A DNA stretch of 64,000 nucleotides. It comes from Mesorhizobium norvegicum. GTDB lineage: Bacteria > Pseudomonadota > Alphaproteobacteria > Rhizobiales > Rhizobiaceae. This document shows, piece after piece, positions 51,830 to 61,153 of the stretch; positions within the stretch are counted from its first letter, which is position 1; every line of letters begins with the position of its first letter. Position numbers and translations under genes: made by a program. Below the pieces are notes generated by a model. That model was not told the DNA's origin. It did not search any database and worked only from the letters and a program-made list of their open reading frames with translations. Location: contig NZ_SMYZ01000012.1 in the NCBI RefSeq assembly GCF_004919685.1, positions 248,001 to 312,000 of the forward strand. Direction: 5' to 3'.

Positions 51830-53743
51830 TTATTGGTCTTCGGCAACGCCGCGCTCGTTCAGCCAGTGTTCCAGGGCGTCTACCATCTCTTCGGCCGATT
51901 TGCCGAATGTCTTGAGATGGATTTCCGGGTTTTCCGGCGCTTCGTAGGGAGAATCGACGCCGGTGAAATTCTTGATCTCGCCATTCAATGCGCGCGCATA
52001 GAGGCCTTTCGGATCGCGCCTGGCGCATTCCTCGAAGGGCGTGTCGACGAACACCTCGATAAACTCGCCGTCGGCCATCAATTCGCGCGCCATGCGCCGC
52101 TCGGCGCTGAACGGCGAAATGAACGAAACAATGACGATCAACCCGGCATCGGCCATCAAACGCGCCACTTCGGCGACGCGGCGGATGTTCTCGACGCGAT
52201 CGGCGTCGGTGAAGCCAAGATCGCGGTTGAGACCGTGACGGACGTTGTCGCCGTCCAGGATATAAGTATGGCGGCCGGTGGCGAACAGCTTCTTTTCGAA
52301 CAGGTTGGCGATGGTCGACTTGCCGGAGCCCGACAGTCCGGTGAACCAGAACACCGCGGGCCGCTGGTTCTTCATGTCGGCGCGGACGCGCTTGCCGACA
52401 TCGAGCGACTGCCAATGGATGTTTTCAGCCCGGCGCAGCGAGTGCAGGATCATGCCGGCGCCGACCGTGGCGTTGGAGATGCGGTCGATCAGGATGAAGG
52501 CGCCGGTGATGCGGTTCTTAGCGAAGGGATCGAAGGCGATCGGCGTCCGCGTCGAGATGTTGCAGATGCCGACTTCGTTCATCTCGAGCGACTTGGCCGC
52601 TTCATGGGCAAAGTTGTCGACGTTGATCCGATACTTCAGGTCGGTGACGGTGGCGCTGGTCTGGTCGGTCTCGGTGCGCAGGATGTAGGAGCGGCCGGGC
52701 AGCAGCGCATGTTCGTCGAACCAGACGATGTTGGCGGCGAACTGGTCTGCGACCTGCGGCCGTGCGGCCGGCGAAACCAGCATGTTGCCGCGTGAGATCT
52801 CGACCTCGTCGTCAAGAACGAGTGTGACAGCCTGACCGGCAGCCGCCTGGGTGAGGTCGCCGCCATAGGAGACGATCCGCTTGACGCGCGAGGATTTGCC
52901 GGACTTGGCGACAACGACCTCGTCGCCGGGTGCAACCGAGCCGGACGCGATCGTGCCGGCAAAACCGCGAAAATCGAGATTGGGTCGATTGACGTACTGG
53001 ACCGGGAAACGGAACGGCAGTTCGACCATCGCTTCGTCGACCGACACGCTTTCGAGATGCTCGATCAGCGTCGGGCCGGAATACCATTCCATGCTTTCCG
53101 ATCGGCGGCTGACATTGTCGCCATAGCGGGCCGACATCGGGATCGGCACAATGGTCTGGAAGCCGAGATCGCGCGAGAATTGCCCGTAGTCTTCGACGAT
53201 ACGGTCGAAAACCGTCTGATCGAAATCGACAAGATCGATCTTGTTGACGGCCAGCACGACATGGCGGATGCCGAGCAGCGAGGCGATGATCGAGTGGCGC
53301 CTGGTCTGGCGAAGCACACCCTGCCGCGCATCGATCAGCACGATCGCCAGGTCGGCGGTCGAGGCGCCGGTCGCCATGTTGCGGGTGTATTGCTCGTGGC
53401 CGGGCGTATCGGCAACGATGAATTTGCGCTTCGGCGTGGCGAAGAAGCGATAGGCGACGTCGATGGTGATGCCTTGCTCGCGCTCGGCCTCCAAACCGTC
53501 GACCAGCAGCGCGAAATCGATGTCGTCTCCCGTCGTGCCATGCTTGCGCGAATCGCCTTCGAGTGCGGCGAGCTGGTCCTCGAAAATCTGCTTGGTGTCG
53601 GACAGCAGGCGCCCGATCAGCGTCGACTTGCCGTCATCGACGGAACCGCAGGTCAGGAAGCGCAGCAGCGACTTCTTTTCCTGCGCCGCCAGGTACTCGC
53701 GGACGCCGTCGGTGGGTGCAAGGCTCTTTGCCATGTGGCGCAC
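51830..53743 (-). CDS. cysNC: Bifunctional sulfate adenylyltransferase subunit 1 / adenylylsulfate kinase (CysNC, NodQ-like)
   Basis: 637 residues. The GTPase part has [39 protein letters not shown] and LAVNKIDL. After the EF-Tu-like barrels, the APS kinase domain starts near 455 with [20 protein letters not shown] and [15 protein letters not shown]. Together with CysD it makes APS and then PAPS for sulfation or reduction. The ORF looks intact but its usual partners cysD and cysQ beside it are only fragments, so CysD must come from elsewhere. Start GTG 53743 has GAGGG upstream; ATG 53734 is possible. Confidence 0.95.
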   Translation of the reverse strand: MRHMAKSLAPTDGVREYLAAQEKKSLLRFLTCGSVDDGKSTLIGRLLSDTKQIFEDQLAALEGDSRKHGTTGDDIDFALLVDGLEAEREQGITIDVAYRFFATPKRKFIVADTPGHEQYTRNMATGASTADLAIVLIDARQGVLRQTRRHSIIASLLGIRHVVLAVNKIDLVDFDQTVFDRIVEDYGQFSRDLGFQTIVPIPMSARYGDNVSRRSESMEWYSGPTLIEHLESVSVDEAMVELPFRFPVQYVNRPNLDFRGFAGTIASGSVAPGDEVVVAKSGKSSRVKRIVSYGGDLTQAAAGQAVTLVLDDEVEISRGNMLVSPAARPQVADQFAANIVWFDEHALLPGRSYILRTETDQTSATVTDLKYRINVDNFAHEAAKSLEMNEVGICNISTRTPIAFDPFAKNRITGAFILIDRISNATVGAGMILHSLRRAENIHWQSLDVGKRVRADMKNQRPAVFWFTGLSGSGKSTIANLFEKKLFATGRHTYILDGDNVRHGLNRDLGFTDADRVENIRRVAEVARLMADAGLIVIVSFISPFSAERRMARELMADGEFIEVFVDTPFEECARRDPKGLYARALNGEIKNFTGVDSPYEAPENPEIHLKTFGKSAEEMVDALEHWLNERGVAEDQ

Positions 53744-53745
53744 GG

Positions 53746-53880
53746 TTAAAAGTATCCCTCGCGCTTCTCGCCGAGGCGCAATTTCATGGGCTCGTCATCC
53801 CTGAGGTCGGTATGCCGTCGCGTTCCACTATCGGTCGTTCCTTGGCGAAATAATGCTTCTCGCGGCGAAACAAGGACAGG
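53746..53880 (-). pseudogene. cysD: cysD remnant (sulfate adenylyltransferase subunit 2, two fragments)
   Basis: Directly upstream of cysNC the minus strand reads HYFAKERPIVERDG (about 53811-53855), matching an internal CysD segment (YFA..RPVVERDG). Then, in another frame, it reads [17 protein letters not shown] and a stop (53746-53799), matching the CysD C-terminal EGYF end that normally precedes cysN. The N-terminal PP-loop half (SIGKDS) and the segment in between are gone. The remaining stop is 2 bp from the cysNC start, as in an intact operon. Confidence 0.75.
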
Positions 53881-55067
53881 TTAAGGATCGGGGTCCGGCG
53901 GCCCTCATCCACGGCAGTCCGCCGCGATGCAATCCGAAAGGCGGCCCTGCAATATACCAGGCGATCCGATCTGGTCCCTGATGGACATGGTCATCTCCAA
54001 GCCTATCACTGGCTCTTCATAACCCTCCTGCTCGCCGCTGTCTTCTCACGATCTGCACTTCCGGGAGATCAGGCAAGAAGATTGGGAGCGCGTCCGTGAA
54101 ATGGTCCAATCAATGGGTCAGGTCCGCCTAACTCGGATTGCAAGGCTTCTGATCACGAAGGCCCTGTGGTGGGGCGCCATGCCATGCCAATCACGCTGAG
54201 ACTATCGTTGCTGCCAGCCCTGATGTGAAGCCCGTCCGCCGTGGGGCCAAATGCGACCCGTTATGGGACAGTACGCTTGGCACCGCAATTGCGTTGATAG
54301 GTGTGTGGGCTGGGGCGAGGGCCCGTCGCCTCGCAAATGGGGCGGCGGGCCTTTAGTCAACGAGGATTTGGATGGAGCGGCCCGGCACCCCTTGTTGGGA
54401 TGGGGCTAGGACACCGGGCCTAACCGACGGGCAGTTTGTGAGAAACGGCGCCGGGGCTGGGGGACTATATGCGATCGCGCTAGATATGCGCAAAGCATAC
54501 GAACGAAGTACGAGAGCAACAATTCGGGTGTCAACCGGAGACCGATACACCGGTGGCGCCGACGTCGTGAGCATATTCGAGAAGCCGCGCTAGGTTCGAG
54601 CAGCATGGGATGCGCCTAAGGGAGTGTGGACCGGCAGCGGTCAGTGCGGTTTTCTAAAATCGCGGCCCGATTCCTCGAATCGCAAGTTTGCACCTCTCAG
54701 GTCGAGACAATTCCGTATACACTTTTTGGTGTAACATCAGGCCTGTACAATTACAGGCTGTATAGGGTTTGGTATATTAGCCATCTAAGATATAATTACA
54801 AATTGTTAACCAGGATTAATGCGTCTTTTCCACAGCATCGTAGTATGCTTTCCAGGTTGGGTTACCTCTAAAGGGCAGGGAAGCCATAGAAGCCATACGT
54901 CCGTGCGTTGGGGCGGCGTATGCCCTACTCCTTAAATCCATTCCTAAGACCTAAGCAGCCTGACACACGATAAACGAGCGTATCAGTTCACGCTGACAAG
55001 TTTTTGCGAGGGAGCCAAACCAAAAGGAGTAAAGGCAAGTCAGCGGCGGAGAGGAGCAGGTGAGTCG
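53881..55067. other. Long gene-poor region upstream of the LuxR-type regulator
   Basis: About 1.2 kb without a convincing gene. The first 450 bp look like decayed sequence. At 54320-54351 is a GC-rich hairpin (GGCCCGTCGCC / GGCGGCGGGCC) followed by TTTAG. From 54700 to 54870 the base composition turns AT-rich, with two dyads: TACAC-N6-GTGTA and the perfect palindrome GCCTGTA-CAAT-TACAGGC. This is probably the long regulatory region of the gene at 55068. Confidence 0.5.
54741..54758. promoter_or_regulatory. Perfect 18-bp palindrome GCCTGTA-N4-TACAGGC
   Basis: Perfect seven-base arms around CAAT in an AT-rich stretch about 310 bp ahead of the LuxR-type gene. It resembles lux-type boxes (CTGT..ACAG) but with a shorter centre. 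Candidate binding site for the downstream regulator or another LuxR-family protein. Confidence 0.45.
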
Positions 55068-55826
55068 ATGGGACACCCCCAAACTTCCGATTTTTCGAAT
55101 GACGCGACAAGACCGCTACACAACGGGCATATGCCGGACGCAAATGGCCTTAGCAAGTCCGATCTCGCAGAAGGATATCGAGGCGAAGGTCTTGTCATGA
55201 TTGTCGACAAGCGAGCACTTGAGCGTGAATGCCTTGCCCGTGGCCTTATCGAACACAATCCGACTTTGCGCGTTAGCGCGGTAGGATCGCTCGACGAAAT
55301 CCAGCACATTGCCGGGGAAGCGGAGCCGTCCGCGATCCTCGTCATCCTTGGTTCCAGAAAGGTCTCCGACCAGAGTGTTCGGGCGGAACTTGCGCACTTC
55401 ATTGCCGAGATTGGCGCCGTACCCGTAATCGTCGTGGTGGATTCCGACGAGCCGGCGGAGGTTCTCGCCGCACTCGAATGCGGCGCCCATGGCTACATTC
55501 CCACAAGCGTCACGGTGAAGGTCGCTGCCGAGGCCATTGGTCTCGCTCGCGCCGGAGGAATCTTTGTACCCGCCAGCTGCGTGCTGGCGCTCCGAGAGAT
55601 CATCCACTCGTCCACAAACGGTGCCCGTCCGCTCACCGGTATGTTCACCATTCGCGAGGCGGCGGTCGTGGAGGCGCTCAAGAAAGGCAAGGCGAACAAG
55701 ATAATTGCCTACGAACTCAACCTCTGTGAGAGCACCGTCAAGGTCCACATCCGTAATATCATGAAAAAACTGAAGGCTACGAACCGCACGGAGGTAGCGT
55801 ACAAACTTAGACAGATGTTGCTTTGA
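55068..55826 (+). CDS. LuxR-type transcriptional regulator with degenerate receiver domain
   Basis: 252 residues. The N-terminal receiver-like domain (about 40-160, VMIVDKRALERECLARGL) lacks the phospho-acceptor Asp: the expected position reads ILVILGSRKVS. The C-terminal LuxR HTH (about 190-252) is intact: FTIREAAVVEALKKGKANKI, then STVKVHIRNIMKKLKATNR. It probably regulates the surface-polysaccharide genes around it without phosphorylation. A long gene-poor region with dyads lies upstream. Codon use differs slightly from core genes, fitting an island location. Confidence 0.87.
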   Translation: MGHPQTSDFSNDATRPLHNGHMPDANGLSKSDLAEGYRGEGLVMIVDKRALERECLARGLIEHNPTLRVSAVGSLDEIQHIAGEAEPSAILVILGSRKVSDQSVRAELAHFIAEIGAVPVIVVVDSDEPAEVLAALECGAHGYIPTSVTVKVAAEAIGLARAGGIFVPASCVLALREIIHSSTNGARPLTGMFTIREAAVVEALKKGKANKIIAYELNLCESTVKVHIRNIMKKLKATNRTEVAYKLRQMLL

Positions 55827-55978
55827 AGGCTGCCTCGATCGGTCCTTGCCTGGACGGCTCTAGCAATACAACTGCTGGATGCGTAAACGGCGGGACTACC
55901 GGTTCGCCGTTCTGATCTAACCGAAGGTCGATCGTCTCGTCCGAGCCTTTTCGCGAAACAGGCACGCTCGGCGGGTGT

Positions 55979-57094
55979 CTAGGCACGTTCCCGGCCAACC
56001 GTCGCGGACCCTGCCTTCACCAGAAATCCAACGCTGTCCCCTCCGAGCTCCGCGCCCCGATATGCGGCTTCGGCGGCCTTCAGCCCTCCCGTCAATCTGC
56101 GGATCAGTGGAGCCGATCCGACTACATCAAGTGGAAGGCCCAGCTGACCGCGGGTGGGCCGCTTCGGTGGCCAGACCCTGAGGCCGAAATAGGTGGCGGC
56201 CGAGCGATCGATCCCGCCGCTGAACTGCACCAGCAGCGCTTGGCGCGAGTTCCGGGCAATACGGCCTAGGCTGTTGATGTCCATTGGTGGTTTGTCGGAG
56301 GGCCTCATCGCGACCACGATCACATCCCATGCATCGCTGGTCAGGAACTCGGGGTGCGAAAAAACAGTTACTCTCGCCCCACCCTCGCGTAGCGCATGCT
56401 CAAGCGATGGTGCACAGGGTGTGTCGCAGACGATGGCGATCCTCGCGGCACGTTGATCGACACCGGCATCGCCGAGCAAGATGCTGCATAACCGCGCGAA
56501 TTCCGGCAGCAGGTCTATAGCTGGGTGACTGAGATTGGGAGCCGCAACCTTGATGCCGGCCTCGTCGCAGGCGTCGAAGTCCACAGCGCCCGGCTGAAGC
56601 TCCCATGGTTCAGCCATCAGCGAAACAACCGCATGCGAGGGCAAGAGTTCGATGATCGATCTCGAAATCGGCCCGACCTGGAGACAGTAGGTAACGATGT
56701 CGACGTCCTGCCATTTGCGGCTGTCGATGCGGTTCGTCACTTCAACGCGTTCGGCGACCTTGGCGTGTTTGGCAAATGCCAACGTCGCGTCTGCAGTTGC
56801 CGCGAAGCTCGGATGTCTGGAGGAGATGCGGGTGAGCGCAACGACACGGCTGGCATTCGCGAGCGCCGCCACTGTGGCGGTCACCGCTTGGTATCCTGTC
56901 GTAGCGCCAACGACCACGGTGAGGCCAGAGAGATCTAGATCAAGCAAGGCTATTTGCTTGCGGACGATAGCAAGTACTCCGTCAAGGTCGATCTCTGGGA
57001 CGCCACGAGCAAACGAGCTTGCGGGAAAATCACGTGATAGAGGTGTCAAGCTGGGTACCACGTTGCGCGCTCCCACTATCAGATAGGCCGGCAA
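55979..57094 (-). CDS. Unrecognised Rossmann-like protein
   Basis: 371 residues. The N-terminal half has a beta-alpha-beta opening (LSGLTVVVGATTGYQAVTAT) with VVALTRISSRH shortly after. Later parts have RIAIVCDTPCAPSLEHALR, DVIVVAMRPSDKPPMDINSL and ARNSRQALLVQFSGG. This suggests two nucleotide-binding-like lobes as in 2-hydroxyacid dehydrogenases, but no known family was recognised and no catalytic residues can be named. It stands alone on the minus strand between the LuxR-type regulator and the ExoY-like transferase. Confidence 0.65.
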   Translation of the reverse strand: MPAYLIVGARNVVPSLTPLSRDFPASSFARGVPEIDLDGVLAIVRKQIALLDLDLSGLTVVVGATTGYQAVTATVAALANASRVVALTRISSRHPSFAATADATLAFAKHAKVAERVEVTNRIDSRKWQDVDIVTYCLQVGPISRSIIELLPSHAVVSLMAEPWELQPGAVDFDACDEAGIKVAAPNLSHPAIDLLPEFARLCSILLGDAGVDQRAARIAIVCDTPCAPSLEHALREGGARVTVFSHPEFLTSDAWDVIVVAMRPSDKPPMDINSLGRIARNSRQALLVQFSGGIDRSAATYFGLRVWPPKRPTRGQLGLPLDVVGSAPLIRRLTGGLKAAEAAYRGAELGGDSVGFLVKAGSATVGRERA

Positions 57095-57541
57095 TGCCCT
57101 TTAAGCAGCTCAACTGCCTGCCGGGTCTCGTCTCACGGCGATGCATGTGCATTTCCTGCATTGCGTTGACGGACACCTTTGCGGCCCTGCGCATTTGGCA
57201 AATGTGGTCCCTGTATTTTCTACCCTCGCCAGGAGCGTGACGGCCCGAATTTGGTTGGCACTTTGACCTTATGGTCGCCGAACCAATTCCGCTGCAGGTT
57301 CCGGCAATACAGCCGAACCTGCCGATCTGCTACTGCAGCAAACGGATGCAGGTGATACGCCGTTTGATCAGAAGGCTTACCGACGCTATGCCGCCGACGC
57401 GCCTATCAGGCAAAGGGGTAACGAGCGCAGGGTATGGCGCTACCTCCTTTGCTTCTCTTGCCGAGAATGACAAGCCGCAGTGAAGTCGACCAGCAACACC
57501 AGCAGCGTTTCTTGGTGAAAACCGTTTCTTGGTGAAAACCC
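57095..57541. other. Intergenic region upstream of the sugar transferase, with a 17-bp tandem duplication
   Basis: About 447 bp without a convincing gene. Its end holds two exact tandem copies of GTTTCTTGGTGAAAACC (57507-57523 and 57524-57540) ending one base before the ATG of the sugar transferase. The duplication therefore doubles the translation initiation region. Confidence 0.6.
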
Positions 57542-58222
57542 ATGACAAGCAGCGTATTTGACATAAGGCGCCGCAGGCTCGGCATCCGCATCGGACAAAA
57601 CATCCATCCGCTTGGAGGCCGGCCCAAGAGGATGATGGACATGACTGTCGCATTGATCGCGCTTGTTCTAGCTGCTCCGGTGATGCTGGCGGTTGCCCTT
57701 TTGATATTGGTGACCGACGGGGGACCGGCGATATTCTCACACACCCGGGTAGGGTTCAACGGCAAGCGCTTCGCCTGCTACAAGTTCAGGACCATGGTGG
57801 CCAACTCGGAGCGGGTTCTGGCCGACTATCTCGCGAGCAATCCCGAAGCCGCCAAGGAGTGGGAGCAGAATTGGAAGTTCAAGAAGGATCCGCGCATCAC
57901 ATTCCTGGGGCATATTCTCAGGAAGTCGAGCCTAGATGAGCTGCCGCAACTCATTAACGTGCTGCGCGGCGAGATGAGTTGCGTCGGCCCTCGTCCGGTC
58001 GTTCCGGACGAATTGAAACGTTACGGCTCCTGTGCGATCGATTATTTAAAAACCCGGCCGGGGCTAACCGGCCTGTGGCAGGTGACAGGTAGAGACGCAA
58101 TGGATTATCCCAGCCGTGTCTCTATCGACAGCCGCTATGTGCGGGAATGGTCCCTATGGGCCGATGTCGTTATTCTCGTCCGGACTGTTTTCGCCGTGAT
58201 GAAATTCGACCGTGCGTCTTGA
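57542..58222 (+). CDS. Undecaprenyl-phosphate sugar phosphotransferase (ExoY-like)
   Basis: 226 residues, the size of ExoY. One membrane segment (VALIALVLAAPVMLAVALLI), then FSHTRVGFNGKRFACYKFRT and the C-terminal signature KTRPGLTGLWQVTGR. Transfers the first sugar phosphate to the lipid carrier to begin a polysaccharide repeat unit. Starts the second glycan locus; donor (galactose or glucose type) not determined. Confidence 0.93.
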   Translation: MTSSVFDIRRRRLGIRIGQNIHPLGGRPKRMMDMTVALIALVLAAPVMLAVALLILVTDGGPAIFSHTRVGFNGKRFACYKFRTMVANSERVLADYLASNPEAAKEWEQNWKFKKDPRITFLGHILRKSSLDELPQLINVLRGEMSCVGPRPVVPDELKRYGSCAIDYLKTRPGLTGLWQVTGRDAMDYPSRVSIDSRYVREWSLWADVVILVRTVFAVMKFDRAS

Positions 58223-58341
58223 TGAGCGCATCGCAAATTCTTGCCTCATGCAGTCGTGGTCCCAAAACCGCAGCGTGCTTTCGCGACCGCAATGGCGAAC
58301 AGGTGCGGCGCCGGGCGCGGCGAAATGGCAGCCGCAGACCG

Positions 58342-58584
58342 TCACTGCTCACGTGACATGCCTCGGCGCCAGATGACGCCAAGGAAGAGTCCGAGCAAAT
58401 AGGTGCATTGCAGAACGACAACGAGAAGCAGGATTGAAAGCAGGCGGTGCCAATCACTGCCGATGCCACCTGCAACGGCACCGCCCACGACAGTCACCGC
58501 GGTCATGATGATGAGCGCAGCTGCTCGAAAACGAAATCCCAGCAAAATGCCGATCACACCGACGGCGACAAGACCCCAAAGCAC
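58342..58584 (-). CDS. Small hydrophobic membrane protein
   Basis: 80 residues, GTG start preceded by AGGAGA. Three hydrophobic segments (LVAVGVIGILLGF, ALIIMTAVTVVGGAVAGG, LLSILLLVVVLQCTYLLGLF) and a basic end. Sits convergent to the ExoY-like gene. In Sinorhizobium the small membrane protein ExoX inhibits ExoY, but no clear similarity is visible here. Function unknown. Confidence 0.65.
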   Translation of the reverse strand: MLWGLVAVGVIGILLGFRFRAAALIIMTAVTVVGGAVAGGIGSDWHRLLSILLLVVVLQCTYLLGLFLGVIWRRGMSREQ

Positions 58585-58982
58585 GGCGATCTCCTATGGG
58601 TGGAAGACACAGTGTGCCATGCCTAAGTTTCCCACATCTGCAAATCCGTACCAACAGTCAATCCGGCTGCACTGTCTTGCCGGCGCTCGATCAAGTGGCG
58701 GGAAATCGCCGCACCTCCGCCGCATTGCACAAAAGGCGTAGAGCACCCTGTCCGAATGCCCCCTTTTCGCTCATTTCCTTGTCCACCCGGCGAGCCTACG
58801 CTGCTTGTGAAAGAGGTAAGCGGAGATTCACCCGCCATGCGGCAGCATGCAATGAATCATAATCCGGGAAGGGGCGCTGAGCCTGTGTTTATCAGTGTTG
58901 TTATTCAGGACAACAGGGCGCTGGACGTTGCGCATCGGGGCAGGGCTGTGTCGGCGCGAAGTCCCTGCATAACGATTTCAGT
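58585..58982. other. Intergenic region before the polymerase operon
   Basis: 398 bp containing only short unsupported ORFs. It should carry the promoter of the plus-strand operon that starts at 58983; no clear boxes were seen. Confidence 0.4.
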
Positions 58983-60272
58983 GTGACACCATCTATGCTG
59001 CAGGCATCCGTTCTTTTGCTGATCGTGTCCATCTGGTTCCCTGGCGCCGCGAAGATTGCCGGAACGGATGGCTCGCTTTCCTTCTTGCTGGCTCTGTTCT
59101 GCGCCCTGTTAAGCATCGTTGCCTATGCCGAAATAGCAAGACGCCTCCATCGGGCCGAAGCGGCCTTGGCGGCTACGGTGCTGACGATATCTGCTTTCAT
59201 CATCGTTCTGTCCCTACTGTCGATGCTCCACGCAGACATTCCGATCAGGACGATGCGCGCGGTTTTCGCGCAGGTGTTTGGTTTCGCCATTATTCCAGCG
59301 GTCGCGGCGATCTCCATGAGACCCAAGGGTCTCGTGGCAATCGACAGGATTGTGATGGCAATGATCATCATGAGTGTTGCAACATCCTGCCTTGTCGCAA
59401 TCGGGCTGGGCGATGCCAGATTCGCCGATCGGGCGGAGGGCTATTTCAAGCACTCGAACCAACTCGGGATTGCCTTGTCGGCTAGTGTGCCGCTTGTCGC
59501 CGCGAAGCTGGTCGCTTCTCGCAGGCACCGTGTTCTCCTCACGGGCTGCCTCGTTGCGGTGCTCCTGGGTTTGGTGAAATCGGGCTCAAAGACAAACTTC
59601 ATTCTCGGCGTTGCGGGTCTCGGAACTTTCTTCGGTCTGTACAGCATCTATATGGTGAGAAGAAAGCAGCGTCCGGTAACAGTGATCGTGGGGATCGTTA
59701 CAGCTCCGATATTGTTCGAGGCGATCTTGGTGACATTGCAGTCCCTCAACCCACGGGCCTACGGCCTGCTGTCACTTCAATTTTCTGGAGGTGAGGCGCA
59801 TTCGGTCGTATCGCGGCAGCGACTGTGGTCTATATCAATCGATATGGGCCTGGCGCATCCGTTCACGGGAGTGGGGGCAGGGCAGTGGGTGGAAGACATC
59901 GCTCCCCACAGCCATAACCTGTTCATCGACGCCTTTAGAACGCTGGGGGTGCCAGGCGTCGGGTTAGTATCGGTGATGGTTCTGGTGGTCGTGGCATATC
60001 TGGTCAGCGCCGTTCTTCGCACATTGAGAGACAATGCCCAGGGCGACCACGCGACAGAAGTGAATGTGATGGTGCTCGGAACATCGGTTTGCGTGTGGAA
60101 CTACCTCGTCGCAAACCAGATGAGCGATTCCTTCGGTCCATCAACCGCCGCTTTCTTCTGGCTGCCCCTGGCTTTGCTCATGTTCTACCGCGGTACGCAA
60201 CGAACACTGCAGCCCGGTCTTGAGAGTCCAAAGGTGTACGCGGGGACCGGGTCCCAGCTATTTCAACATTGA
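58983..60272 (+). CDS. O-antigen ligase / Wzy-like polysaccharide polymerase
   Basis: 429 residues, GTG start (an ATG at 58995 is possible). About 10-12 membrane segments, with the Wzy/WaaL loop near HSVVSRQRLWSISIDMGLAH, PFTGVGAGQWVED and the following HSHNLFIDAFRTLGVPG. Polymerises or ligates lipid-linked glycan in the periplasm. Second polymerase in the window. Its stop overlaps the next gene's TTG start (TTGA). Confidence 0.83.
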   Translation: MTPSMLQASVLLLIVSIWFPGAAKIAGTDGSLSFLLALFCALLSIVAYAEIARRLHRAEAALAATVLTISAFIIVLSLLSMLHADIPIRTMRAVFAQVFGFAIIPAVAAISMRPKGLVAIDRIVMAMIIMSVATSCLVAIGLGDARFADRAEGYFKHSNQLGIALSASVPLVAAKLVASRRHRVLLTGCLVAVLLGLVKSGSKTNFILGVAGLGTFFGLYSIYMVRRKQRPVTVIVGIVTAPILFEAILVTLQSLNPRAYGLLSLQFSGGEAHSVVSRQRLWSISIDMGLAHPFTGVGAGQWVEDIAPHSHNLFIDAFRTLGVPGVGLVSVMVLVVVAYLVSAVLRTLRDNAQGDHATEVNVMVLGTSVCVWNYLVANQMSDSFGPSTAAFFWLPLALLMFYRGTQRTLQPGLESPKVYAGTGSQLFQH

Positions 60273-61153
60273 GCCGTTTCTTTAATCTTCCGAAAAATCA
60301 ACTTTACCACCTGAATCCAATGATTAGGCACACAGTTCGTGACCTGGCGGCAGGCTTGCCGCCAAGCGTCGAACCGCGCGCTCTTCAAACAGACATTCGA
60401 TTTGTGGAATTCTTTGGTCTTCCCGGGATTGGAAAGACAACCGCCTCCGCCCTGTTAGCGAACGGCTTGCGGCGGCGCGGCCCGTTGGTGGGTGATGTGC
60501 GAATAGCGTGGGAGACGAGAAATTTCATCGGCCGCCAGATCTATAGGATCGGTATCGTAGCACCAAGATTTAGGGATCGTGAGTTTCGCTCGCTGCTCGC
60601 GCGAATTGCACGCTTTGTCATCGAAAGCGGGCAATCATCGATTGTCGATGTAGCCAGGGTCATCTGGAACCTTTCGTTTTTGGTTGCCTATGTCCAAAGC
60701 GAGAGACCAGGAAAAAATACTATTACCATCATGGATCAGGGTCTGTTGCAGGGGTTCTTGTCCATCTTGCTTAAGAGCAGGCATCGGGCAACCTCAGAGA
60801 AGTGGCTTGATATTCTGTTTGCCATTGGCGTGCACGACATGGCTTTTGTCCATCTGCGCGGCGAGATCGGCGTGGCACGGGATCGACTTCTGAAAAGGGG
60901 CGATCGGTCCTCGCGGATGCAAAGGGCATCTCCTGACCGGGACCTTGATCTCTGGTCGACGGCGGATCGTGCTTGCCGCCAGATTGCGGCCGATCTTGAG
61001 GGGGGGATGGGAACGGAAGATCACGCCGGCGTGCTGGCGGCGGTCGACGTGGAAAGGTTTGCATCGCCCGAAGATGTCGCCGAAAGGGTTCTCGATGCGG
61101 TGCTTTTGGCCTGCCTCGAACGGCATCGGCTGTGCGATTCGGTAGCTCAATGA
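60269..61153 (+). CDS. P-loop kinase-like protein of a polysaccharide locus
   Basis: 294 residues from a TTG start that overlaps the upstream stop; ATG 60320 (MIRHTVRDL) is an alternative. A Walker A motif FFGLPGIGKTTASALLANGL is near residue 48. TIMDQGLLQGFLSILL and the later FVHLRGEIGVARDRLLKRG resemble the base- and LID-region of thymidylate-kinase-like enzymes. Such proteins appear in surface-glycan clusters with unknown substrate. Its stop overlaps the next start (ATGA). Confidence 0.7.
   Translation: MSRFFNLPKNQLYHLNPMIRHTVRDLAAGLPPSVEPRALQTDIRFVEFFGLPGIGKTTASALLANGLRRRGPLVGDVRIAWETRNFIGRQIYRIGIVAPRFRDREFRSLLARIARFVIESGQSSIVDVARVIWNLSFLVAYVQSERPGKNTITIMDQGLLQGFLSILLKSRHRATSEKWLDILFAIGVHDMAFVHLRGEIGVARDRLLKRGDRSSRMQRASPDRDLDLWSTADRACRQIAADLEGGMGTEDHAGVLAAVDVERFASPEDVAERVLDAVLLACLERHRLCDSVAQ

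Noticed and set aside
51830..53743. Symbiotic nodPQ locus
   Set aside because: CysNC resembles NodQ, but no nod box or other nod gene is visible and the flanking remnants look like housekeeping cysD and cysQ.
54320..54351. GC-rich hairpin as a definite terminator
   Set aside because: The T-run is only three bases and no transcript is evident upstream, so it is only mentioned within the region.
54372..54593. 73-residue ORF in the gene-poor region
   Set aside because: No ribosome site, no family features, and it starts within a hairpin-rich noncoding stretch.
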